Assembly: GCF_001623405.1 (NCBI RefSeq)
Contig: NZ_LUHG01000087.1
Coordinates: 1-64,000, forward strand
Direction: 5' to 3'
Length of the DNA: 64,000 nt
Origin: Hydrotalea flava
Lineage (GTDB): Bacteria > Bacteroidota > Bacteroidia > Chitinophagales > Chitinophagaceae
In this document: piece by piece, positions 36,467 to 45,668 of the stretch
How the letters are laid out: each line of letters begins with the position of its first letter
Position numbering within the stretch: the first letter of the stretch is position 1
Notes under the pieces: model-generated
The model's database searches: none
The model's input: the letters and a program-made list of their open reading frames with translations, nothing else
Told to the model about the DNA's origin: nothing
Position numbers and translations under genes: made by a program

Positions 36467-37849
36467 TTATTTAGCAACTTTTAGTAATTCTTCAAATTTG
36501 GGTTCGTGAATAATGATGTCTGCATGATGACTCACTAATTCATCTTTTGAGCAAAAGGCAATACCCATTCCCGCCTCTTTAATCATACACATATCATTTA
36601 AGCTATTGCCAACAGCAATGGTGTTTTCTCTTTTAATTTGATGCTTGTCTAATATGGCCAACATTGCGTTTGTTTTGCAAACCGCATGCCTGCAAAGGCT
36701 GTTTTTTCTGCTATACCAGAAAGAAGGTATTTTTACTTCGCCGGTGCAAATGCTTTTCGAAAATTCTAATTCATTACCTAATGAAAAATGCATGCCTAAT
36801 TTATTTTTAAAATAATTGGTAATGCAATCATAGCTGTATGAAACAACCCCAATCAAATAGCCTCTGCGTTTAAGTTCGTCGATAACTTCTGCTGCATCTT
36901 CTACAATCGGAATATCATCATCAGCTATTTGAATAAGTTCGCCAAATGATTTTCCCTTCAATAAAGTAGTTATTCTTTTTGTAATTGCAACAGGGTCAGT
37001 TTCGGTTGTCCGAATATCCATTATTTCTTTTTTTAAAGCATATTTTTCCGCAAAAGCATCAATAAATCTGCCTTTTAACAGGATATTATCCATGTCGAAC
37101 AGAATCAGTTTTTTTGTTTCGGGCAAGTATTCTGTTAATGCAAATTCCATCTGAGAGCGAATTTCATTCATTACAGACAGCTCTTCTAAATTATAATGAG
37201 CATTTTTTGAACGGGCAGCTTTTAAAATAATGGTTTGTGCTACTTCTTTACTCATTTTGCCCAATGCATGCCAGGGTTTACTTTTATTTTCTATATAACC
37301 AATTTCAACTTCTTTCATGCGTACATGCATAAAGTGCATATCTATCAAAATGCCAATATCTACGCCATAATCATCTCTAAAATCAATTTGTTCAAATAAT
37401 GCTTTTTTGCCTGCAATCATACCGCTTAAAGGTTGGCTGAAGCGCATAAGTTCAGGGAAAAAAATGCTTAATAGTGGTTTGGCAACCAGTTCTGTTACTC
37501 TGCCGGCGTTTCTGTTGAAAGATGATTTTACAAAATCAACCTCATTTTGTAAAATAGGTTGTGCAAGTAATGGTATGGTAAAATGTGGGTAAGGATCAAT
37601 ATCGCCATCTAAAAACAAAACAATATCATTTGCGGCACATAAAACGCCATCTTTCATTGAAGCGCCTTTGCCTAATTTGGTGCTAGTAATAACTTTGGCA
37701 CCGGCTTGTTTGGCTAAGGTAACGGTATTGTCGGTTGATTTATCATCAACCACAATTACTTCTGTTACCAATGGGTCTGATTGTGCAAATTGCACCACTG
37801 CAACAATATGTTCGGCTTCGTTTAAAGTGGGTATAATTACGGTAACCAT
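36467..37849 (-). CDS. GT81 glucosyl-3-phosphoglycerate synthase-like enzyme fused to a HAD phosphatase
   Basis: 460 residues from the ATG at 37849; the frame runs 12 codons further to a TTG, which is less likely. Residues 1-225 form a GT-A domain: VIIPTLNE, VVDDKSTDN, DGDID at 81-85, and the GpgS-like stretch VDFVKSSFNRNAGRVTELVA, GYGVDIGxLID type, and NKSKPWHALGKMS. Residues 248-460 form a SerB-like HAD phosphatase (FDMDN at 251-255, GNSLNDM at 414-420). One protein could thus make glucosyl- or mannosyl-3-phosphoglycerate and dephosphorylate it to the compatible solute. The sugar donor is not fixed by sequence. Confidence 0.82.
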   Translation of the reverse strand: MVTVIIPTLNEAEHIVAVVQFAQSDPLVTEVIVVDDKSTDNTVTLAKQAGAKVITSTKLGKGASMKDGVLCAANDIVLFLDGDIDPYPHFTIPLLAQPILQNEVDFVKSSFNRNAGRVTELVAKPLLSIFFPELMRFSQPLSGMIAGKKALFEQIDFRDDYGVDIGILIDMHFMHVRMKEVEIGYIENKSKPWHALGKMSKEVAQTIILKAARSKNAHYNLEELSVMNEIRSQMEFALTEYLPETKKLILFDMDNILLKGRFIDAFAEKYALKKEIMDIRTTETDPVAITKRITTLLKGKSFGELIQIADDDIPIVEDAAEVIDELKRRGYLIGVVSYSYDCITNYFKNKLGMHFSLGNELEFSKSICTGEVKIPSFWYSRKNSLCRHAVCKTNAMLAILDKHQIKRENTIAVGNSLNDMCMIKEAGMGIAFCSKDELVSHHADIIIHEPKFEELLKVAK

Positions 37850-37983
37850 GTGTAAACGTTTACTGGTTGAAAAGAGTGTATCCAATTTCCAGACTAAACA
37901 AATGGTTGGAAAGATAATTATTAAAAATTACTGAATATAGTTAAATAATTAATAATTATATCCTGTGATTCAGTGGGTGCAAT

Positions 37984-38010
37984 AAAAAAACCTTCGGTTT
38001 GGGTCCGAAG
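37984..38010 (-). terminator. Terminator downstream of manC
   Basis: On the minus strand CTTCGG pairs with CCGAAG across a 7-nt loop, followed by G and seven Ts. It separates manC from the GT81-HAD gene, so the latter needs its own promoter. Confidence 0.8.
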
Positions 38011-38037
38011 ATGAGTACTTAAAATTTTTTGAAAATG

Positions 38038-39120
38038 TTACAGGTATTTATCGCCTTTGTTGCGTTTTATTTCGGCTACGTACTCTTTGATAGCCTGTTC
38101 TTTCTCTTTTTTGCAAATCAGTAAAACATCGGGGGTATCTACAATTATGCAATCATCAATACCTTGCACTACCACTAATTTTTCCCGCTCGGCACTAATC
38201 ATACATTTGGTGGCATCTATTACAATTACATTATCGCTAACAACGGCATTGCCCAAATAATCTTTATCTAAATTTTCGTAAGCACTGTTCCAGGTACCTA
38301 AATCACTCCACCCAAATGCAGCCGGTAAAACATATACATTATCGGCCTTTTCCATAATCGCAAAATCGATGGATATATTGGTACAAAGGGGATAAATGCG
38401 GTGAATGGCATTTTTTTCTTCGGGAGTATTTAAATTGGTTTTTTCTGCATCAAACAATTCAAACATTTCGGGCTGGTATTTTTCAAATGTGTGTAAAACA
38501 GTGGAGACTTTCCAAACAAAAATGCCGGCATTCCATAAAAAATCGCCACTGCTTAAGAAAGTTTTGGCTAATTCTAAATTTGGCTTTTCGGTAAAAGTTT
38601 TTACTTTATAAATGCCCGATTTTATTTCATGTGCATCGTGTTGAATGTAGCCATAACCGGTATTGGGATAAGTTGGTTTAATACCCAAGGTAAGCAATGC
38701 CTGATGTTCTGTAACAAATTTTAAAGCCTTTAAAGCAATTTTTTGAAAGGTGTCGCTGTCTAAAATCATGTGATCGCTTGGCGCTACAATTAATGCAGCA
38801 TCCGGATTTTCTTTTTGTAGTTTAAAGGCAATGTAGGCAATACAGGGTGCGGTATTTTTCCTGCTGGGCTCAGCAATAATATTGTCAACATTAATTTGTG
38901 GCAGTTGCGTACTTACAATGTGGGTGTACTCTTGCGAGGTAACAATAAAAATATTTTCAGCAGGAATAAAGGAAGCAAAGCGTTCATACGTCCACTGAAT
39001 TAAAGTTTTGCCGGTATTTAAAATATCTAAAAACTGTTTAGGGTAAGCAGTTCTGCTTTTGGGCCAGAAACGGCTGCCAATTCCGCCGGCCATAATGGCT
39101 ACATAATAATTTTTATTCAC
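38038..39120 (-). CDS. manC: Mannose-1-phosphate guanylyltransferase
   Basis: 360 residues, GTG start at 39120 (no nearby ATG). The pyrophosphorylase signature AGGIGSRFWPKSRTAYPKQF is at about 11-30, then APSDHMI and FTEKPNLELA, and WNAGIFVW. The C-terminal isomerase domain found in longer bifunctional ManC proteins is absent. It makes GDP-mannose from mannose 1-phosphate and GTP, used for polysaccharides or, in this context, possibly for mannosylated compatible solutes. It lies 18 nt downstream of the KpsF-type gene. Confidence 0.92.
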   Translation of the reverse strand: MNKNYYVAIMAGGIGSRFWPKSRTAYPKQFLDILNTGKTLIQWTYERFASFIPAENIFIVTSQEYTHIVSTQLPQINVDNIIAEPSRKNTAPCIAYIAFKLQKENPDAALIVAPSDHMILDSDTFQKIALKALKFVTEHQALLTLGIKPTYPNTGYGYIQHDAHEIKSGIYKVKTFTEKPNLELAKTFLSSGDFLWNAGIFVWKVSTVLHTFEKYQPEMFELFDAEKTNLNTPEEKNAIHRIYPLCTNISIDFAIMEKADNVYVLPAAFGWSDLGTWNSAYENLDKDYLGNAVVSDNVIVIDATKCMISAEREKLVVVQGIDDCIIVDTPDVLLICKKEKEQAIKEYVAEIKRNKGDKYL

Positions 39121-39138
39121 GTTAAATCATTTGCTTTT

Positions 39139-40101
39139 TTAAATAATACCTTCTCTCACTAAATCGTGCAGGTGAATAATGCCTAAATAGGTATTGTTTT
39201 CTGCAACAATGAGTTGGCTAATATCGTATTTTTTTAATACTTCCAATGCTTCTACTGCCAGCGTATCCGGAGCAATGGTTTTGGGTTGTGGGGTTAAAAT
39301 ATCTGCAGCATTAATGTTTTCGAGCGTACTGCTTTTATTCAACATTCTGCGCAAATCGCCATCCGTTATAATTCCAATAATGGTATTGTTTTTTTGTACT
39401 ACGGCAGTAGCACCCAGCCTTTTTTGTGTAATTTCTACAATTACTTCTTTTAAGCTTGCGTTGGGCAGTACTTTGGGCTGCGGGTTATGTACATACACAT
39501 CTGCCACTTTCAGGTACAATCGTTTACCCAAATTGCCGCCGGGATGGTATTTGGCAAAATCTTTCCCGTCAAAACCATATAAAGTCATCAGTGCAACAGC
39601 CAAAGCATCGCCCATTACCATTTGTGCAGTGGTACTGCTGGTGGGTGCCAGATTATTGGGACAAGCTTCTTTTTCAACACTGCATGGAACAATGAATTGC
39701 GCCTCTTTTGCCAAAAAACTATCTGTTGCACCTACTAATGCAATAATCGGGTTGCCGAAATTTTTTATGAAAGGTACCAGTACTTTAATTTCAGGGCTTT
39801 CACCACTCTTGCTTACAATCATTACCATATCATCTCGCTGTACCATGCCCAAATCGCCATGTATGGCATCGGCGGCATGCATAAAAAGAGCGGGTGTGCC
39901 GGTTGAGTTAAACGTGGCCACAATTTTTTGGGCTACAATGGCGCTTTTGCCAATGCCGGTAACTACAATCCGGCCTTTTGATTGGTAAATGGCCCGCACT
40001 GTGGCTTCAAATTGTTCATCTACAAAACCTGACAGCCGCTGAATAGCAGCGGCTTCAATTGCAATGGTTTCTTTGGCTTTTTGAATAATATGCTGGTTCA
40101 T
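39139..40101 (-). CDS. kdsD: KpsF/GutQ family arabinose-5-phosphate isomerase
   Basis: 320 residues from the ATG at 40101; three codons upstream is an in-frame TTG. An N-terminal SIS domain (RIVVTGIGKSAIVAQKIVAT, SKSGESPEIK, PTSSTTAQMVMGDALA) is followed by two CBS domains (KRLGATAVVQKNNTIIGIIT and ILTPQPKTIAPD..LEVLKKYDI). It converts ribulose 5-phosphate to arabinose 5-phosphate, the first step of Kdo synthesis for lipopolysaccharide. Its pairing with manC fits cell-envelope sugar metabolism. Confidence 0.92.
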   Translation of the reverse strand: MNQHIIQKAKETIAIEAAAIQRLSGFVDEQFEATVRAIYQSKGRIVVTGIGKSAIVAQKIVATFNSTGTPALFMHAADAIHGDLGMVQRDDMVMIVSKSGESPEIKVLVPFIKNFGNPIIALVGATDSFLAKEAQFIVPCSVEKEACPNNLAPTSSTTAQMVMGDALAVALMTLYGFDGKDFAKYHPGGNLGKRLYLKVADVYVHNPQPKVLPNASLKEVIVEITQKRLGATAVVQKNNTIIGIITDGDLRRMLNKSSTLENINAADILTPQPKTIAPDTLAVEALEVLKKYDISQLIVAENNTYLGIIHLHDLVREGII

Positions 40102-40291
40102 GCCTCGCAAAGGTAAACTTTAACAACAAACTCTTGCGTTTACAGTGTTGCTTTGTTAACTTCGCCCACCTTTTTAAAAACAGGCGCTTTTTTCTCACTG
40201 TAAAAAAATAAAATCTGCTTGATTCAGAAAAAAGTTGTACTTTAAGAATGCACTTTGCATAAAAAATTAAAAGGATAAATCTTTTCCATAC

Positions 40292-42592
40292 ATGGCAACA
40301 ACAAAGAAAAAAAATGAGGCTACTGCTACTGCCAAAAAACCAGCAAAATCCAAATCTTCATCATCTGCTAAAAGTAAAACGTATAAAAAATCTGTGCCTC
40401 TTGCCGATTTGCAAGCGGCGCTTCAAAACCATTTTGGGTTTTCGGAATTTAAAGGGAAGCAATTAGATGCCATACAAAGTATTTTAAGCGGACAGGATAC
40501 ATTTGTAATTATGCCTACCGGTGGCGGAAAAAGTTTATGTTACCAATTACCTGCACTAATGCAGGAAGGATGTGCCATTGTGGTATCGCCTTTAATTGCT
40601 TTGATGAAAAATCAGGTAGATCTGGTGCGCAGTTACAGCGAAAAAGATGATGTGGCGCATTTCTTAAATTCATCTCTCAATAAAGGACAAATAAAAGCAG
40701 TAAAAGAAGATTTGCTGGCCGGCAAAACCAAATTATTGTATGTAGCGCCTGAAACATTAACCAAACAGGAAAATCTCGATTTTTTTTCCGATTTAAAAAT
40801 CTCATTTTTTGCTGTAGATGAAGCCCACTGTATTTCAGAATGGGGGCATGATTTCAGGCCGGAATACAGGCGGTTAAGAGAAATGATGGATATCATTAAT
40901 CCTGATATTCCTGTTATTGCACTCACTGCAACTGCAACGCCTAAAGTACAAAGTGATATTGTAAAAAATTTATCATTACATGAACCCAACATATTCATAT
41001 CTTCTTTTAATAGGGCCAATTTGTATTATGAAGTAGTGCCAAAACTCAGCAAAGAACAAACCATTAAAAGCATTGTAAAATTTATTAGCGGCCACAAGGG
41101 TAAAAGCGGCATTATTTACACCCTTAACCGCAAAACAACAGAAGAACTGGCCGATCTGCTGGTGGCCAATAATATAAAAGCAGTGGCGTATCATGCCGGG
41201 TTAGACCAAAAATTAAGGGCCGAGCGGCAGGATAAATTTTTAAATGAAGATGTGCAGGTAATTGTTGCTACCATTGCATTTGGAATGGGTATTGATAAAC
41301 CCGATATCCGGTTTGTAATACATTATAATATTCCCAAATCAATTGAAAATTATTATCAGGAAACCGGACGTGCAGGACGCGATGGGATGGAAGGGTTATG
41401 CCTGCTTTATTATTCGCATAAAGATGTGTCTAAATTAGAACATTTAATGCGCGATAAGCCCCTGAGCGAAAGAGAAGTGGGCGCACAGCTTATTAATGAA
41501 ACCGTTGCTTATGTAGAAAGCAGTGTGTGTAGAAGAAAAATTTTATTGCATTATTTTGGTGAAGACTGGCCCGATGAAAATTGCCAGAATTGCGATAACT
41601 GCAAGCATCCGAAAGAAAAAATAGAAGCCAAAGAAAATGTTGTAAAGTTATTAAAAGTGGTGAAGGCTTTAGATGAGCGTTTTGTTACCGACTATGTTGT
41701 GAATGTGGTAATGGGTAAATTAACGCCGCAAATTGCTATGTTCCGCCACGAAAACCTAACAGAATTTGGTATTGGTAAAGAGCAGGATAGTCATTACTGG
41801 AATAGCCTTATTCGGCAAGCCTTGTTAGAAAATTTAATTAGAAAAGATATTGAAGAATATGGTTTGTTGAAACTGACCGAAAAGGGTTTGCAATTCTTAA
41901 AAAAACCGGTATCCTTCAAAATTGTGTTGAATCATTTATTTGAGGAAGGTACAGATGATGATGATGACAATGAAAATGCTTCACAAACAGGGGCTGCTGC
42001 TGATGATGTGTTGTTTGAAATATTGAAAGACCTGCGTCAGAAAGAGGCCAAAAAGAAAGGATTGCCACCCTTTGTTATATTCCTCGAAAACTCTTTGCAG
42101 GATATGGCCACATTGTATCCTACTACACTGGAGAAATTGGAGAAATGCCAGGGTGTTAGCAAAGGGAAAGCGTTGAAATACGGCAAACCCTTTGTTGAGC
42201 TGATTGCTAAATATGTAGAAGAAAACGATATTGTTAAGCCAGATGATTTTGTGATGAAGAGTGTGGCCAATAAAAACAATAATAAAATTTACATTATACA
42301 AAATGTTGATAAAAAAATTCCATTAGAAACCATTGCAAAAAATAAAAATCTGCAATTGCATGAGTTGTTAGAAGAAATGGAAACCATTGCAGCCAGTGGC
42401 ACCAAATTAAATTTAGACTATGCTATTGATGAATGGTTAGATGAATATGAGCAGGAAGAAATATTGGATTATTTTAAGGGCTGTGAAACAGCTTCATTGC
42501 AAGTAGCACAGCAGGAGTTGAGTGAAAATGGTTTTAGCTGGGAGCAACTCAAAATTATGCGCATTAAATTTTTGAATGTGTACGGTATGTAA
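40292..42592 (+). CDS. recQ: ATP-dependent DNA helicase RecQ
   Basis: 766 residues. A Lys/Ala/Ser-rich N-terminal tail of about 30 residues precedes the helicase core: [15 protein letters not shown], Walker [41 protein letters not shown], and [13 protein letters not shown] with [10 protein letters not shown]. The zinc-binding segment [14 protein letters not shown]...CQNCDNC and winged helix follow, then an HRDC domain at about 590-660 and a C-terminal extension. It unwinds recombination and repair intermediates. A terminator follows directly. Confidence 0.96.
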   Translation: MATTKKKNEATATAKKPAKSKSSSSAKSKTYKKSVPLADLQAALQNHFGFSEFKGKQLDAIQSILSGQDTFVIMPTGGGKSLCYQLPALMQEGCAIVVSPLIALMKNQVDLVRSYSEKDDVAHFLNSSLNKGQIKAVKEDLLAGKTKLLYVAPETLTKQENLDFFSDLKISFFAVDEAHCISEWGHDFRPEYRRLREMMDIINPDIPVIALTATATPKVQSDIVKNLSLHEPNIFISSFNRANLYYEVVPKLSKEQTIKSIVKFISGHKGKSGIIYTLNRKTTEELADLLVANNIKAVAYHAGLDQKLRAERQDKFLNEDVQVIVATIAFGMGIDKPDIRFVIHYNIPKSIENYYQETGRAGRDGMEGLCLLYYSHKDVSKLEHLMRDKPLSEREVGAQLINETVAYVESSVCRRKILLHYFGEDWPDENCQNCDNCKHPKEKIEAKENVVKLLKVVKALDERFVTDYVVNVVMGKLTPQIAMFRHENLTEFGIGKEQDSHYWNSLIRQALLENLIRKDIEEYGLLKLTEKGLQFLKKPVSFKIVLNHLFEEGTDDDDDNENASQTGAAADDVLFEILKDLRQKEAKKKGLPPFVIFLENSLQDMATLYPTTLEKLEKCQGVSKGKALKYGKPFVELIAKYVEENDIVKPDDFVMKSVANKNNNKIYIIQNVDKKIPLETIAKNKNLQLHELLEEMETIAASGTKLNLDYAIDEWLDEYEQEEILDYFKGCETASLQVAQQELSENGFSWEQLKIMRIKFLNVYGM

Positions 42593-42619
42593 TTTTAAAA
42601 ACATACAAATATGGTGAAT

Positions 42620-42649
42620 GCAGCTGCTTTTAAATGCGGCTGCTTTTTT
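42620..42649 (+). terminator. Terminator downstream of recQ
   Basis: An 8-bp stem GCAGCTGC / GCGGCTGC (42620-42627 with 42636-42643, one U-G pair) around an 8-nt AT loop, followed by six Ts. Confidence 0.82.
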
Positions 42650-42982
42650 CTTTTTCACTTTACATTCTTCCATTCAAATAACAGATAACAGAGCTTCTGA
42701 TCTGCTGCTTGTTTTCGGCTTTGTTTTGAGTATTGTTACGCCTCATAACTTTAATAGATATTATCAATTTTGGTGTGTTATAAAAAATCATTCTTTTGGG
42801 TGAAAGCCTACGTGTAATCTTATTGAAGGCATAATTTTTTTGTATTCCATTAAACTTAACATTCTTTTTTCCATCTATCAGGCAACAAATTTTTTAAAAA
42901 GATTGTCTAATAGTTTGAAAGCAGTGCATCAACAAACAATTATTTATACTTTTTTTCAATTGGGGGTATGTATCAATAAGAT
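42650..42982. other. Intergenic region between recQ and the DUF3089 gene
   Basis: About 330 bp of AT-rich sequence between two terminators of convergent genes. A plus-strand frame at 42618-42803 overlaps the recQ terminator and reads as unstructured, so I do not call it. Nothing else is recognisable. Confidence 0.5.
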
Positions 42983-43004
42983 GGCCTTGTTTTTTAACAG
43001 GGCC
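42983..43004 (-). terminator. Hairpin between convergent genes
   Basis: A 9-bp stem GGCCTTGTT / AACAGGGCC with a short T loop lies directly against the stop codon of the DUF3089 gene. The T run (TTATTTTTG) is on the plus side, so it may end plus-strand read-through as well as the minus-strand gene. Confidence 0.6.
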
Positions 43005-44051
43005 TTATTTTTGTTCTGATAGAAATGCAGCTTTTCGCAACGCAACATTTCCCCGGATATTTACATAAAAGAAATTAAAATCGGCAATATGGTAGTTTTT
43101 AGTGTGCAATAAAAAGCTGCCAAAAAAGCGGGGTTGCTGCATCCATAAAATATTCTTTTCTACAATGGCATTTACCACATGCGGTATTACCTTATTGAAG
43201 TTTTTTAGAACAGCTCCTTCATTGACAAAACGAGTGGCATCAGGTTCGTCGGCCTTCCAGGTTAGCGGATTGGTAACAATGGCTTTAAACGGTTCTCTGT
43301 TTACATAAACAGGTGTATAGCCTTCTTTAAAGCTGCGCCAGCTGCATATACAACCTGTTTGTTGCGGTGTTGAACAGGCATTCAGTGCTTTAAATTGACA
43401 TTGGGCAACCGGCATTCCCACCACATAAGCTACTACCAATTGTTGTTGCAGGGGTTTATCATCAAAAAATTCTTTTAATAACTGAATGGCATGGGTAGAA
43501 CCCTGACTATGCGATACAATAATAATGGGCCTTCCATGATTCCAGTGTTGTAAATAATATTCAAAAGCTGCTTTTATATCGGTATAAGCTTCTTGAAAAG
43601 CTGCCATGGCGTGCAAGCTGTCTGCCCTGTTTTTGGGAAAGTATGCACTTAAATGAGCCTGCCTGTAACGGGGTGCAAAAATTCTACCCGCAGCGTTAAA
43701 AATGCTGGCCTGGTAAAGTATGGTGCTGTAATCTGTTTTAGCATTCAGTTTGGCATTGTTAATGAGGGCATTCCATCCAAAGCTTTTTTCTTTTTCGGTA
43801 TAGGTGGTTGGATGAATAAAAAACACATCAGCGGTTGAGTCGAGTTGATAATTTGCACTTAACGGCTTGGGCACACTATCGGCCGGATCTTTTTTGTAAG
43901 GATGGGCAGCCCAATCGTTTAAATTAGAATAATCAGGATTAGCATTGGAACTAAAATAAGCCTCACCGGAAGGATAATTTTTTGCCATTTTGTAATAAGG
44001 CCGGTTACATGCAAACAACAATGTAAGGAAACCGATTATCAGAAAACGCAT
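43005..44051 (-). CDS. DUF3089 alpha/beta-hydrolase lipoprotein
   Basis: 348 residues. A lipoprotein signal (MRFLIIGFLTLLFAC) is followed by the DUF3089 alpha/beta hydrolase fold: ADVFFIHPTTY, the nucleophile elbow IIVSHSQGSTHAIQLL with Ser at about 183, and YVVGMPV. Members are putative esterases of unknown substrate in Bacteroidota and Proteobacteria envelopes. The catalytic Asp and His are expected in the C-terminal third, with His in KVIPHVVN a candidate. The gene is convergent with recQ and divergent from the chromate transporter. Confidence 0.86.
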   Translation of the reverse strand: MRFLIIGFLTLLFACNRPYYKMAKNYPSGEAYFSSNANPDYSNLNDWAAHPYKKDPADSVPKPLSANYQLDSTADVFFIHPTTYTEKEKSFGWNALINNAKLNAKTDYSTILYQASIFNAAGRIFAPRYRQAHLSAYFPKNRADSLHAMAAFQEAYTDIKAAFEYYLQHWNHGRPIIIVSHSQGSTHAIQLLKEFFDDKPLQQQLVVAYVVGMPVAQCQFKALNACSTPQQTGCICSWRSFKEGYTPVYVNREPFKAIVTNPLTWKADEPDATRFVNEGAVLKNFNKVIPHVVNAIVEKNILWMQQPRFFGSFLLHTKNYHIADFNFFYVNIRGNVALRKAAFLSEQK

Positions 44052-44168
44052 GTTTTATTTTTGAAATAAAATTAAGCAATTAGTTTACGCCTAATGCTTT
44101 TGTGTTTTTTTATTAGTAGAAAAGATTTACTTATAAGTATCATTTGTGTAGTTAAAGAAATGCCTACA

Positions 44169-44200
44169 TTGCTTCTTCTTAATAACTGTGCGTAAATTTG
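44169..44200 (+). promoter_or_regulatory. Promoter of the chromate transporter gene
   Basis: TTG at 44169-44171, 21-nt spacer and TAAATTTG at 44193-44200 match the Bacteroidota promoter consensus; the ATG lies 41 nt downstream. Confidence 0.6.
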
Positions 44201-44240
44201 CTTAATTTATACCCTTAATTTAACACCCCTAACACAACAC

Positions 44241-45500
44241 ATGTTTTTATTACGGCATCTGTCTTTTTTAAGAACAGTATTTTTTTATAGTGTAACTGCA
44301 TTTGGTGGTCCGCAGGGTCATTATGCCATGATGCTGAAAACATTTGTTCAAAAGCGAAAAGATGTTACCGAACATGAATTATTAGATTTATTGAGTTTTT
44401 GTAACATGTTGCCTGGTGCCTCTTCTACACAAACCATTACTTTAATTGGGTACAAACGCGGTGGTATTCCATTGGCTATAATTACTTTGCTGGTTTGGAT
44501 TGCGCCCGCCAGTTTTTTAATGGGCGCCTTATCATTTCTGCTCAATTATCTGGATGGGATGGGTATTAATATTGCCTTGTTTAAATTTATACGCCCAATG
44601 GCAATTGGTTTTGTGGCTTTTTCTGCGGTTAAAATGTACCATGTTGCCATTCACAATACCATTACCCGGGTAATTATGGTAGTTGCTGCCATTGCAACAT
44701 ATGTAGCATTTAAAACACCCTGGATTTTTCCTTCATTAATTGTATTGGGTGGCATTGTAACCAATTTCAGCGATAGAAGAATTCCACAGAAAGGTGAGCC
44801 TCCCAAACAAACCAAATGGGGTAATTTGTTGATTTTTTTATTAATTTTTGCAATTGCCGGTTATTTGTCAGAATCGGCTACACGACAAAACTGGCAATAC
44901 AGAAAAGCCTTTAACCTGTTTGAAAATACTTACAGAAATGGCAGTCTGGTTTTTGGCGGAGGCGATGTGTTGATACCCATGATGTATGAGCAATATGTTA
45001 CCCGTCCCGAATCGAAACAAGTATTAGAAAAAAGAAGAGATGTTTTAAAAATGAATCGGGATGAATTTTTAACTGGCTCGGGTATTGTACGTGCCATTCC
45101 TGGCCCGGTATTTTCTATCGGTGCATTTGTGGGTGGTATGGTTTTAAAAAGTGAAAACGATCCCACATTGCAGGTAGTGGGTTGCGTTTTAGGCGCTATC
45201 GGCCTTTTTGTGCCCAGTGCATTGCTGGTACTTTTTTTCTTTCCGGTATGGCATAACCTAAAAAAATATGCGGTTATTTATCGTTCGTTAGAGGGTATTA
45301 ACGCTTCGGTAGTAGGTATTATAGCAGGTGCTACTTTTTACTTAATTAAAGATATTTTGTTTGTGGAATTATGGAACCTGCAAATGAATGGATTTTTAGA
45401 TATTGGTGTAGTTATTGCAACATTTCTTATTTTATATTACACCAAAATTCCGCCGCCTGTTATTGTGGTGATTTGTTTGTTATTGGGCTGGATGCTCTGA
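44241..45500 (+). CDS. chrA: Chromate transporter (CHR family), two-domain form
   Basis: 419 residues with about ten to twelve membrane segments in two homologous halves. The first half has [15 protein letters not shown] and [20 protein letters not shown], the second [16 protein letters not shown] and [18 protein letters not shown]. This is the long bidomain ChrA layout. Such proteins export chromate or act as sulfate-like anion transporters. The gene stands alone with its own promoter. Chromate resistance cannot be claimed from sequence only. Confidence 0.9.
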   Translation: MFLLRHLSFLRTVFFYSVTAFGGPQGHYAMMLKTFVQKRKDVTEHELLDLLSFCNMLPGASSTQTITLIGYKRGGIPLAIITLLVWIAPASFLMGALSFLLNYLDGMGINIALFKFIRPMAIGFVAFSAVKMYHVAIHNTITRVIMVVAAIATYVAFKTPWIFPSLIVLGGIVTNFSDRRIPQKGEPPKQTKWGNLLIFLLIFAIAGYLSESATRQNWQYRKAFNLFENTYRNGSLVFGGGDVLIPMMYEQYVTRPESKQVLEKRRDVLKMNRDEFLTGSGIVRAIPGPVFSIGAFVGGMVLKSENDPTLQVVGCVLGAIGLFVPSALLVLFFFPVWHNLKKYAVIYRSLEGINASVVGIIAGATFYLIKDILFVELWNLQMNGFLDIGVVIATFLILYYTKIPPPVIVVICLLLGWML

Positions 45501-45668
45501 AAGCATAAAAATTCAACATTGATTTTTATCAAATAATCTCCTTTCTATCAGTCATTTTCATGCATGAAATTACAGACATCTTTTTATTTTGATAAATTGT
45601 GCAATACTTTGCGGATACGCATTATAAAACAATATTCATTTTAGTTATTTCCATCAAAACTTGCCTTC

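Noticed and set aside
39194-39988. 264-residue plus-strand ORF
   Set aside because: Antisense shadow of the KpsF/KdsD gene, which has clear SIS and CBS motifs.
42618-42803. Plus-strand ORF of 61 residues after recQ
   Set aside because: It overlaps the recQ terminator, is hydrophobic without a family pattern, and has no start signal.
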